NCBI GenBank assembly: GCA_017882065.1 | Contig: JADGQD010000081.1 | Span: forward strand, 1 to 8,485 | Origin: Anaerolineales bacterium | GTDB taxonomy: Bacteria > Chloroflexota > Anaerolineae > Anaerolineales > Villigracilaceae | DNA length: 8,485 nucleotides | Reading direction: 5' to 3' | Part shown: positions 1-5,547 of the stretch, piece by piece | How positions within the stretch are numbered: position 1 is the stretch's first letter | Layout: every line of letters starts with the position of its first letter | Notes under the pieces: model-generated | Database searches by the model: none | Told to the model about the DNA's origin: nothing | The model's input: only the letters and a program-made list of their open reading frames with translations | Program-made: the position numbers and the translations under genes

Positions 1-522
1 GTGCTGGATGGCATAGGCCCCGGCCTTGTCGAGCGGGTCGCCGGTGGCGACATAGGTATCAATCTCTTCTTCGCTATAGGCCCGCATCGGCACATCTGTG
101 ACGCACAGGTCCGTGCCCAGGTTCCCGTCGGACATCCTCATGACAGCGATACCGGTCTGGACCTGGTGTGTGCGGCTGCGTAACCGCCGGAGCATTTCCA
201 CCGCCTCGGCCATATCCTTTGGCTTACCGAGGATTGCTTTCCCGTCCACCACGGCGGTGTCGGCGGCCAGGATGGTCAGGTCTTCGTGGGCGGATATCAT
301 CCCCATGTTCTTGGGGGACATCGTCCCCCTGATCTTGGGGGAGGCGGCACAGGTACGTGCCTTGCTTTCGGCCATACGCAGGACGTAGGTCCCGGGCGCT
401 TCGCCGGGGCGCTGGCTTTCATCCACTTCGGCGGGACGGGTGTTGAATATCCAGCCGCCAAGCGCCAGCAATTCCCGCCGCCGGGGGGAATTCGATGCCA
501 GTACCATTAATGGTTTACCCAT
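1..522 (-). CDS. maf: Maf-family nucleoside triphosphate pyrophosphatase, C-terminus cut by the window edge
   Basis: Maf proteins hydrolyse non-canonical or modified nucleoside triphosphates to monophosphate and pyrophosphate in the cytoplasm. Reading leftward from the ATG at 522, 174 codons stay open to base 1. Family motifs appear in order: SNSPRRRELL (residues 10-19), PAEVDE (30-35), a YVLRMAESKA segment (46-55), ADTAVV (87-92, with the catalytic-type Asp88), LGKP (98-101), a TG pair (123-124) and GDPLDKAGAYAIQ (161-173). About 20-30 C-terminal residues should lie outside the window. Between the KA motif and ADT there are about 18 extra residues (61-78) compared with my recall of B. subtilis Maf; they coincide with a double-hairpin DNA repeat at 291-342. 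No Shine-Dalgarno site precedes the ATG, but a -10-like TAGAAT lies 7 nt upstream, so a leaderless transcript is plausible. Met6 is an alternative start. Confidence 0.93.
   Translation of the reverse strand, partial: MGKPLMVLASNSPRRRELLALGGWIFNTRPAEVDESQRPGEAPGTYVLRMAESKARTCAASPKIRGTMSPKNMGMISAHEDLTILAADTAVVDGKAILGKPKDMAEAVEMLRRLRSRTHQVQTGIAVMRMSDGNLGTDLCVTDVPMRAYSEEEIDTYVATGDPLDKAGAYAIQH
291..342 (+). repeat. Double-hairpin palindromic repeat inserted in frame in maf
   Basis: Two GC hairpins stand side by side. The first pairs TCCCC (300-304) with GGGGA (314-318); the second pairs TCCCCC (324-329) with GGGGGA (337-342). The segment starts with GATATCATCCC (293-303), an 11-mer that also opens hairpins at 2935 and 5506. 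In maf it supplies residues 61-78, a Ser/Pro/Lys/Met-rich stretch that normal Maf proteins lack. Its length is a multiple of three and leaves the reading frame intact. The insertion interpretation rests on comparison with remembered Maf sequences, not an alignment. Confidence 0.7.
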
Positions 523-529
523 GGGCGGG

Positions 530-535
530 ATTCTA
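530..535 (-). promoter_or_regulatory. Possible -10 box for a leaderless maf transcript
   Basis: On the minus strand TAGAAT ends 7 nt before the maf ATG, so transcription would begin at or within a few bases of the start codon. There is no Shine-Dalgarno sequence and no recognisable -35 box about 17 nt further upstream, so this is only a candidate. Confidence 0.35.
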
Positions 536-582
536 ACACACTAGCGGGTTCTTCATCCCCGTTGTAAAATGGAACTGTCTTG

Positions 583-693
583 ACCTGACAGGTTGTCGTC
601 CCGTGCCCCGTCCCCCGTGCTAAAACCGGGACTATCACGCGGGAACCGGGGCTACTTCCCTGGAACAGGGACTACGTCGAAAATCTGTCAGGT
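583..693 (-). repeat. Intergenic element: three 20-nt repeat units plus a GC end module, bracketed by inverted repeats
   Basis: Most of the gap between maf and xpt is one structured element. Three units spaced exactly 20 nt apart begin at 622, 642 and 662; each resembles GGAACCGGGACTACCACG, and the reverse complement contains the family A core TAGTCCCGGTT. Beside them, 600-614 is an exact reverse complement of the 15 bases at 5528-5542. The block lies between ACCTGACAG (583-591) and CTGTCAGGT (685-693), a perfect 9-bp inverted repeat; the first copy extends to the palindrome ACCTGACAGGT. No ORF or known RNA is visible. It may be a small non-autonomous repeat, but mobility is not shown. Confidence 0.65.
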
Positions 694-709
694 TTTGCAC
701 AACATCAAA

Positions 710-729
710 GTCCCGGTGTCCTGCCGGGA
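710..729 (+). repeat. Hairpin repeat just upstream of the xpt ribosome binding site
   Basis: TCCCGG (711-716) pairs perfectly with CCGGGA (724-729) across a 7-nt loop. It ends two bases before the xpt Shine-Dalgarno sequence. The 20-mer matches 3001-3020, upstream of the next non-operonic gene, at 18 of 20 positions. It shares the GTCCCG...CGGGA arms of family A, so it is probably a variant of that repeat. It could modulate xpt translation, but that is inference. Confidence 0.55.
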
Positions 730-731
730 TT

Positions 732-738
732 GAGGAGG
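732..738 (+). promoter_or_regulatory. Ribosome binding site that fixes the xpt start
   Basis: GAGGAGG is a near-perfect Shine-Dalgarno match. It lies 6 nt before GTG 745 and 9 nt before TTG 748. It rules out the more upstream in-frame TTG at 730, which overlaps the site itself. Confidence 0.8.
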
Positions 739-744
739 CCTTTT

Positions 745-1323
745 GTGTTGGAACTCATTGAACGTATCCGCCGAGATGGCAAAAACCTCGGCAACGGCAT
801 CCTGAAAGTGGACGGGTTCATCAACCACCAGGTGGACCCGGCACTGATGGACGCCTGCGGACGCGAATTGGCCCGGCGTTTTGCCAATGTCGGCGCGACC
901 AAGGTGCTGACTGCTGAAATCTCCGGCATCGCCCCGGCCCTGACCACCGCCCAACACTTGGGCCTGCCGGTGGTCTACGCAAGGAAATCCAAGCCGATCA
1001 CCATGCCGGATCAGGTCTTCCTGACCACGGCTCCCTCGCATACCAAGGGGCGGATGGTTGAATTGATCGTCTCGCCTGAATATCTGGCCGGCGGCGAAAA
1101 AATCCTCATTATTGACGATTTCCTGGCCTCCGGGGCCACCATCTGGGGCCTGGTCCGCCTGGCGCAGGTGGCCGGGGCGACTATCGTCGGCATCGGGACT
1201 CTGATCGAGAAGATTTTCGAGGGCGGGCGCGAATTGCTCAAACCGATTGGTGTGCCGATTGAGTCGCTGGTGTGCATCACCTCGATGGTGGGCGATAAGA
1301 TTGTTTTTGGTGACTGTAAATAA
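745..1323 (+). CDS. xpt: Xanthine phosphoribosyltransferase
   Basis: Cytosolic purine-salvage enzyme that converts xanthine and PRPP to XMP and pyrophosphate. The GTG start at 745 gives 192 residues, the usual size for the Bacillus-type Xpt family. The N-terminus (ELIERIRRDG, then ILKVDGFINHQVDP at 19-32) and the AEISGIAPA segment (58-66) follow the Xpt pattern. The PRPP-binding motif LIIDDFLASGAT sits at 121-132, where the two acidic residues and the flexible loop are typical of type I phosphoribosyltransferases. The start is set by GAGGAGG 6 nt upstream; the next codon, TTG 748, is the only close rival. guaA follows after 13 nt, so the two are probably co-transcribed: XMP made here is the direct GuaA substrate. 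No purine riboswitch is visible upstream; that gap is instead filled by palindromic repeats. Confidence 0.95.
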   Translation: MLELIERIRRDGKNLGNGILKVDGFINHQVDPALMDACGRELARRFANVGATKVLTAEISGIAPALTTAQHLGLPVVYARKSKPITMPDQVFLTTAPSHTKGRMVELIVSPEYLAGGEKILIIDDFLASGATIWGLVRLAQVAGATIVGIGTLIEKIFEGGRELLKPIGVPIESLVCITSMVGDKIVFGDCK

Positions 1324-1336
1324 CCTTCTCTCGCCC

Positions 1337-2902
1337 ATGCACACTTCCATTGCCATTCTCGATTTCGGTTCGCAGTACGCCCAACTGATCGCCCGCCGGG
1401 TGCGCGAGGCGCACATTTATTGCGAACTCTTCCCATGGGACGCACCTGCTGAAAAAGTGCTGGCGCTCCAGCCAAAAGGATTCATCCTCTCGGGCGGACC
1501 GGCCTCGGTCTATGCCGAGGGCGCTCCAACCCTGCCGGGCTACATCGTTGAGTCTGGTTTGCCCATCCTCGGGATTTGTTACGGGATGCAGTTATTGGTG
1601 CATACACTCGGCGGCAAGGTCAACCCGTCCGATGAGCGCGAGTACGGCCAGGCGGAAATCCAGCCGCTGGTCCCCGGCACGCTGCTGGATGTGCTGTCCA
1701 AAGTCTGGATGTCACACGGCGACCGGATCACGGAAATGCCGGAGGGGTTCATAGCGCTTGCCAAAAGTAGCAACAGTCCCATCGCGGCGATGGGCGATTT
1801 TGTGCGCAAGTATTTCGCCGTGCAATTCCATCCCGAAGTCCATCACACGCCGAACGGAGCGGAAGTCCTCAAGCACTTTGCGATGGATGTCTGTGGCTGC
1901 GCGCCGGACTGGACTCCGGCGTCCATTATCGAAGAGAGTGTCGCCAGGATTCGATCCCAGGTTGGAAAGGAACGCGTCCTGGCGGCGGTGAGCGGCGGCG
2001 TGGACTCGTCGGTCGCGGCCGCGCTGGTGCATAAAGCTATTGGCGACCAGCAGGTGGCTGTTTTCGTGGATACCGGTCTGCTTCGTCAGGGGGAGCCGGA
2101 ACAGGTCGTTCGCACCTTCCGCGAGCAGATGGGCGCCGAACTGGTGACGGTGGATGCCGCCGAGGAGTTTTTCGCCGCCCTGAAAGGCGTCACCGACCCG
2201 GAGCAGAAGCGCAAGATCGTCGGCGAGAAATTTATCCGAATTTTCGAACGCGAGGCCAAGAAACTCGGCGCGCCGTCCCGTCCTGGAACCGGGACTACCA
2301 CGAAGTTCCTGGTGCAGGGCACGATTTATCCGGACGTGGTCGAGTCTGCCGCGCCGGACCGGAACAAGGCCGCCAAGATCAAGTCGCACCACAATGTGGG
2401 TGGCCTGCCTGAAGATATGGAAATGTCGCTCGTCGAGCCGCTGCGCTACCTGTTCAAGGACGAGGTGCGGGCGGTGGGAGAAGCCCTGGGCCTGCCGGAA
2501 AGCATGGTCTGGCGGCAGCCGTTCCCGGGTCCGGGATTGACCGTGCGCTGCCTGGGCGAAGTGACCCCCGGGCGGGTTGCCTGTTTGCGTCTGGCGGACA
2601 CCATCTTCACACAGGAGTTATCCGCCGCGGGATTGCTGGGGAAAGGAGCAGGCACCAGCCAGGCGTTCGCCGTGCTGCTTCCAGTCCGCTCGGTGGGCGT
2701 TATGGGCGATGAACGGACATACCAGGAGGTTTGCGCCATCCGGGCGGTGGTTACCGATGACTTCATGACCGCCGATTGGGCGCGCATCCCTTATGATGTG
2801 CTGGCGAAGGTGGCTAACAGGATTGTCAACGAAGTGCACGGAATCAATAGAGTGGTGTATGATATTACCAGCAAGCCGCCCGCCACGATTGAATGGGAAT
2901 GA
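1337..2902 (+). CDS. guaA: Glutamine-hydrolysing GMP synthase
   Basis: Converts XMP, ATP and glutamine to GMP in the cytosol. The ATG at 1337 gives 521 residues and starts directly with the conserved amidotransferase N-terminus (IAILDFGSQYAQLIARRVRE). The class I glutamine amidotransferase domain has nucleophile Cys81 in GICYGMQ and partners His165 and Glu167 in QFHPEV. The ATP-pyrophosphatase domain has the PP-loop SGGVDSS at 219-225, followed by IKSHHNVGGLPEDM and the C-terminal dimerisation domain ending in the family-typical SKPPATIEWE. An extra segment of about 9-11 residues (312-322, APSRPGTGTTT) interrupts the normally compact stretch between the EAKKLG helix and FLVQGTIYPDVVES; it is encoded by a family A repeat. 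No Shine-Dalgarno site precedes the ATG, which lies 13 nt after the xpt stop, so translation may be coupled. Upstream in-frame starts overlap xpt and add non-family sequence. Confidence 0.97.
   Translation: MHTSIAILDFGSQYAQLIARRVREAHIYCELFPWDAPAEKVLALQPKGFILSGGPASVYAEGAPTLPGYIVESGLPILGICYGMQLLVHTLGGKVNPSDEREYGQAEIQPLVPGTLLDVLSKVWMSHGDRITEMPEGFIALAKSSNSPIAAMGDFVRKYFAVQFHPEVHHTPNGAEVLKHFAMDVCGCAPDWTPASIIEESVARIRSQVGKERVLAAVSGGVDSSVAAALVHKAIGDQQVAVFVDTGLLRQGEPEQVVRTFREQMGAELVTVDAAEEFFAALKGVTDPEQKRKIVGEKFIRIFEREAKKLGAPSRPGTGTTTKFLVQGTIYPDVVESAAPDRNKAAKIKSHHNVGGLPEDMEMSLVEPLRYLFKDEVRAVGEALGLPESMVWRQPFPGPGLTVRCLGEVTPGRVACLRLADTIFTQELSAAGLLGKGAGTSQAFAVLLPVRSVGVMGDERTYQEVCAIRAVVTDDFMTADWARIPYDVLAKVANRIVNEVHGINRVVYDITSKPPATIEWE
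2275..2302 (-). repeat. Family A palindromic repeat inside guaA
   Basis: The reverse complement of these 28 bases matches 5014-5041 at 27 of 28 positions. Arms GTCCCG (2275-2280) and CGGGAC (2290-2295) form a 6-bp stem with a 9-nt loop. It encodes roughly residues 313-322 of GuaA, exactly where the protein carries extra residues relative to remembered homologues. The frame is preserved and the insert avoids the PP-loop and active-site motifs. Confidence 0.8.
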
Positions 2903-2934
2903 GACGATTTACAATTTACCACATCGTAACCGCC

Positions 2935-3030
2935 GATATCATCCCCGTAGGGGAAGGTCCCCGCGCAGTACCCGCCGATGGTCCCCTAAGGGGGCACACC
3001 GTCCCAGTGTCCTTCCGGGAGGGGGAAGGG
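2935..3030 (+). repeat. Cluster of GC hairpin repeats between guaA and the membrane-protein gene
   Basis: After the guaA stop at 2902 the gap holds several small hairpins: TCCCC (2942-2946) with GGGGA (2950-2954) over a 3-nt loop, CCCC (2983-2986) with GGGG (2990-2993), and CCTTCC (3011-3016) with GGAAGG (3024-3029). The cluster opens with the shared 11-mer GATATCATCCC (2935-2945), and 3001-3020 matches the hairpin repeat upstream of xpt at 18 of 20 positions. None has a clear U-tract, so a classical intrinsic terminator is not evident, though the stems could still stop or protect transcripts. Confidence 0.6.
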
Positions 3031-3052
3031 TATTGCCGATTGGAGATTGAAA

Positions 3053-3481
3053 ATGACAAACGAGATTGAACCCATCAAGGCGATGCCACCCGAACCCCGC
3101 CACCCGGTTCCGCCCGCACCAATCCATCCACTGGCCGCGCTGACGATCATCGTGCTGGATAACGTTTTCGGCTGGATAGACCTCGTGCCTGGCGCCATGC
3201 TGGGCACAAGCCTGCTGGTTGGCGGGCTGGGCTTCCTGTCCACCCTGTTCGTCCAGCATTACCTGGCGAAGGATGAATGGGGCGAGTCGTTGGCAAAGGG
3301 ATTGGTGATGGGCATTATTGCCGGTGTGCCTTTCCAGGTGACCGGGACAGCGGTCGGTGCCATCCTGCTTGGCTGGGCCGGGGCGAACCAGTGGATTAAA
3401 CTCCCGGCGCGCAAACGCCCGGAGCAACTCCCCGCATCGGAGGATGAGATCGTGGATGTGGAAGTCATGGATGTTAAATAA
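3053..3481 (+). CDS. Small membrane protein of unknown function
   Basis: I do not recognise the family. The ATG at 3053 gives 142 residues. GGAG at 3042-3045, 7 nt upstream, supports this start over TTG 3047. Residues 1-26 are Pro-rich and hydrophilic. Two long hydrophobic regions follow (about 28-68 and 84-110), rich in Gly and Ala, separated by the charged stretch AKDEWGESLAKG. The C-terminal tail (117-142) has a basic patch (ARKRP), then becomes strongly acidic (ASEDEIVDVEVMDVK). This suggests an inner-membrane protein with two to four helices and cytoplasmic-type charged tails; topology was not computed. Its stop codon directly abuts a family B repeat. The coding pattern and good start context make it a credible gene. 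Confidence 0.75.
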   Translation: MTNEIEPIKAMPPEPRHPVPPAPIHPLAALTIIVLDNVFGWIDLVPGAMLGTSLLVGGLGFLSTLFVQHYLAKDEWGESLAKGLVMGIIAGVPFQVTGTAVGAILLGWAGANQWIKLPARKRPEQLPASEDEIVDVEVMDVK

Positions 3482-3570
3482 AGGGTACTGCGTAAATATT
3501 TGAACTCAAATTAGCGTTTTTCCCGTGCTTTTTGGCTGCTTTAGTTCAGAAGGTTAAGCAAGGAGCAGTA
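3482..3570 (+). repeat. Family B hairpin repeat, copy 1
   Basis: First of three copies of an intergenic repeat of about 95 bp. The first 31 bases are identical to 7910-7940. The ends carry inverted TACTGC (3486-3491) and GCAGTA (3565-3570). Inside these, the 5' arm up to TTTGAACT pairs imperfectly with the 3' arm beginning AGTTCAGA, leaving a T-rich loop that contains the conserved TTGGCTG. It begins on the first base after the stop codon of the preceding gene and reads in the same direction as the genes. No ORF is present. Confidence 0.85.
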
Positions 3571-3580
3571 TTTGCTTAAC
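3553..3580 (+). promoter_or_regulatory. Inverted repeat overlapping the 3' end of family B copy 1
   Basis: GTTAAGCAA (3553-3561) and TTGCTTAAC (3572-3580) form a perfect 9-bp stem with a 10-nt loop containing GGAGCAGTA. This copy differs from the other two family B copies in this arm (GGTTAAGC instead of a TTTATGC form), which creates a stem that competes with the family B fold. It lies 15 nt before the ATG of the VWA/FHA gene, which lacks a clear Shine-Dalgarno site. Confidence 0.45.
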
Positions 3581-3595
3581 TGATCGCTGCACCAT

Positions 3596-5473
3596 ATGCG
3601 TAAATTCCTGGCGGTATTCCTCAGCGTTTATCTGCTTTTTGCCGGGCTGAACCCTGTCCGCGCCCAGAGTAGCGCGCAACTCAGCCTGTATGCCTTGCAA
3701 TCAGCATCTTTCCCGGCTATGACCGCCGGGCTGGACGTGTTTGATGCGACCGGCAACTTCTTCACCGGTCTCTCGCCCGAGGCGGTCACCCTGCTCGAAG
3801 ATAACCAGCCCCGCCCGCTCAACAGCCTCGAAGAACTCCAGCCGGGGGCGGAATTTGCCCTGGCGCTGGACCCCGGCCCGACCTTCGTCTATCGGGATGC
3901 AAACGCAGTCACCCGTTTTGACAAAGTTGTGCAAGTTGTAAAGGAGTGGGCCGCCGCGCACCCCGATTCGCTGGACGATGACCTGAGCCTGCTTCCCACC
4001 GGCGGGACTCCGGCCACACACCTGGCGACGACCGCGGCTTTTTCTGACGCCCTGGCTGCTTACCAGCCCAAGCTGCTGAGTCTCGTCTCAAGCCCGGAAA
4101 CCCTGTCACGCGCCCTGGATGTGGTCTCTGAAACCACTTCCCAGACCGGCAGGAAGCCCGTCGTGCTGTACATTACCTCCATACCGGCGGCGGGTGACAT
4201 TCCGGTTCTGCAAAACCTGACTCAGCGCGCCGTGGCCGAGCATATCCGCGTTCACATTTGGATTGTGGCTTCGAAGGATTTCTTCTCCAAACCTGGTGCG
4301 ACGGCCCTCAAGGATTTGGCAATCCAGACCGGCGGACAGTATTTCCCTTTTTCTGGTGACGAGCCATTGCCCAGCCCGGAGAACTACCTCGCGCCTCTGC
4401 GCCACGCCTACCGCCTGGAGTATTCTTCCAGCATCCTCACCTCCGGCGGGCATACGCTGACGGTGCAGGTCAACCTGAATGGCGAGACGGTCACTTCTGC
4501 GGCGCTGCCCTTTGAACTGGATGTTCAGCCGCCGAACCCGATCCTGCTCGCTCCGCCGGAGCAGATTGTCCGCACAGCGCCGGATGAGCGCACCACTGCG
4601 GCCTCGTCATTTCTTCCCACCCAACAGCCGATCAGCATCATTATTGAATTCCCGGATGGACGGACGCGTTCATTGGTCCGTACCGCACTGTACGTGGACG
4701 GCGTGCTGGCGGATGAGAATACTGCCGAACCGTTCGACCAATTCACCTGGGATTTGAGCGGCTACGCGACCAGTGGCCAGCATATCCTGACCGTGGAAGC
4801 CGTGGATAATTTCGGCTTAAGCAAGGTCAGCCTGGGGTTACCGGTGCTGGTCACCGTTGTCCGGCCGCAGGTTGGTTTGCTGCCCTGGCTGTCCCGTAAC
4901 AGCCTGTGGGTGGCGCTGGGAGCAATCCTTTTCGCCGGGGGGGGGCTGGGTGCGATCCTGATCCTCGGCCGGGTAAAAAAACGTCGTTCGACAACAGACG
5001 GCCGCGGGTCCCGCGTGGTAGTCCCGGTTCCAGCACGGGACCGCGACCCGCTGACCCAATCCGTCCAGACCGGGGGAGGGAAGCGCGGCCTCCGCCTGCC
5101 GTGGACGCGTCCAGCCAAATCAACTGAAGCCTACCTTGTCCGCTTGAAGGATGACGGCCAGCCGATAACTGCTCCGTCCATCCCAATTACGATTCCGGAG
5201 ATGACCTTTGGCTCAGACCCGACCCAGGCCACGCGCATTTTGGACGACCCGTCGGTCTCGCCACTGCATGCCCGGCTCAAAGAAGAGCATGGCGAGTATA
5301 TCCTTTCTGATGAAAAATCCACCGCCGGGACGTGGGTTAACTACGAACAGTTGACAACTCCCCGCCGCCTGCAGCACGGTGACGTGCTCCACATTGGGCG
5401 GTTCTCGTACCGATTCATGCAGCGCAAGCCGCCTGAACGTCCCACACCGCAAGTCACCCCAACGACGAGGTAG
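3596..5473 (+). CDS. Membrane-anchored protein with VWA-like extracellular region and cytoplasmic FHA domain
   Basis: 625 residues from ATG 3596; no convincing Shine-Dalgarno site. A signal peptide (about 1-23, ending VRA) is followed by an extracytoplasmic region of about 410 residues. Residues 45-310 resemble a von Willebrand A fold (DVFDATGNFFTGLSPEAVTLLEDN, FALALDPGP at 87-95, VVLYITS at 189-195), but the metal-site DxSxS is replaced by DPGPT. Residues about 340-422 look like an Ig-type beta domain ending in LTVEAVDNFG. A transmembrane helix spans about 436-458, followed by basic KKRR. After a low-complexity linker (465-510), a C-terminal FHA domain occupies about 530-608 (FGSDP, SVSPLHARL, GTWVN, LQHGDVLHIG); its usual GR pair is replaced by GS, while the Ser and His of SVSPLH remain. 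FHA domains bind phosphothreonine peptides. The PP2C gene follows 74 nt later, suggesting a signalling pair. The linker contains a family A repeat. Confidence 0.85.
   Translation: MRKFLAVFLSVYLLFAGLNPVRAQSSAQLSLYALQSASFPAMTAGLDVFDATGNFFTGLSPEAVTLLEDNQPRPLNSLEELQPGAEFALALDPGPTFVYRDANAVTRFDKVVQVVKEWAAAHPDSLDDDLSLLPTGGTPATHLATTAAFSDALAAYQPKLLSLVSSPETLSRALDVVSETTSQTGRKPVVLYITSIPAAGDIPVLQNLTQRAVAEHIRVHIWIVASKDFFSKPGATALKDLAIQTGGQYFPFSGDEPLPSPENYLAPLRHAYRLEYSSSILTSGGHTLTVQVNLNGETVTSAALPFELDVQPPNPILLAPPEQIVRTAPDERTTAASSFLPTQQPISIIIEFPDGRTRSLVRTALYVDGVLADENTAEPFDQFTWDLSGYATSGQHILTVEAVDNFGLSKVSLGLPVLVTVVRPQVGLLPWLSRNSLWVALGAILFAGGGLGAILILGRVKKRRSTTDGRGSRVVVPVPARDRDPLTQSVQTGGGKRGLRLPWTRPAKSTEAYLVRLKDDGQPITAPSIPITIPEMTFGSDPTQATRILDDPSVSPLHARLKEEHGEYILSDEKSTAGTWVNYEQLTTPRRLQHGDVLHIGRFSYRFMQRKPPERPTPQVTPTTR
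5007..5042 (+). repeat. Family A palindromic repeat inside the FHA-protein gene
   Basis: Bases 5014-5041 match the reverse complement of the guaA copy at 27 of 28 positions. An outer stem pairs GGTCCCG (5007-5013) with CGGGACC (5036-5042), and an inner GTCCCG (5021-5026) can compete for the same 3' arm. It encodes residues 473-482 (RVVVPVPARD) in the cytoplasmic linker between the membrane helix and the FHA domain, where extra sequence should be tolerated. Confidence 0.8.
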
Positions 5474-5542
5474 TCCCGGTTTCAGCGGGGTAGTCCCGGT
5501 TCCCGGATATCATCCCGAATCTCTTGCGGGACGGGGCACGGG
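5471..5542 (+). repeat. Family A tandem repeat between the FHA and PP2C genes
   Basis: Two 20-nt units begin with TAGTCCCGGTT at 5471 and 5491. They run into a hairpin opened by GATATCATCCC (5506-5516), with TCCCG (5513-5517) paired to CGGGA (5527-5531). The block ends with a 15-mer (5528-5542) exactly repeated in reverse complement at 600-614. The order units-then-end module matches the 583-693 element read on the other strand. The first TAG of the array is the stop codon of the FHA gene. The array reaches to within 5 nt of the PP2C ATG. Confidence 0.8.
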
Positions 5543-5547
5543 AAGAA

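Noticed and set aside
383..412. Further family A copy in maf (GTAGGTCCCGGGCGC...)
   Set aside because: It encodes the normal Maf segment EAPGTYVLRMAESKA without extra residues, so the similarity to the repeat is probably due to GC-rich codons.
600..680. CRISPR array
   Set aside because: The units are 20 nt and directly adjacent without unique spacers, the sequence drifts from unit to unit, and no cas gene is present.
526..744. Purine riboswitch upstream of xpt
   Set aside because: xpt is a known purine-riboswitch target in Bacillus, but I see none of the conserved core or paired loops here; the leader is made of palindromic repeats.
688..1416. Long minus-strand ORF (242 codons) opposite xpt
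   Set aside because: Its peptide has no recognisable motif, is His/Arg/Gln-rich as shadows of GC-rich genes are, and lies opposite a well-supported xpt gene.
1712..2392. Long minus-strand ORF (226 codons) opposite guaA
   Set aside because: It is fully covered by the conserved guaA frame and has low-complexity, Arg/His-rich composition.
3560..3565. AAGGAG in the family B 3' arm as the ribosome site of the VWA/FHA gene
   Set aside because: It is 30 nt before ATG 3596, too far for initiation, and no in-frame start codon lies closer.
5524..5547. TTG start eight codons upstream for the phosphatase gene
   Set aside because: This stretch is part of the repeat array with its GC hairpin and adds non-family residues; ATG 5548 fits the PP2C N-terminus.
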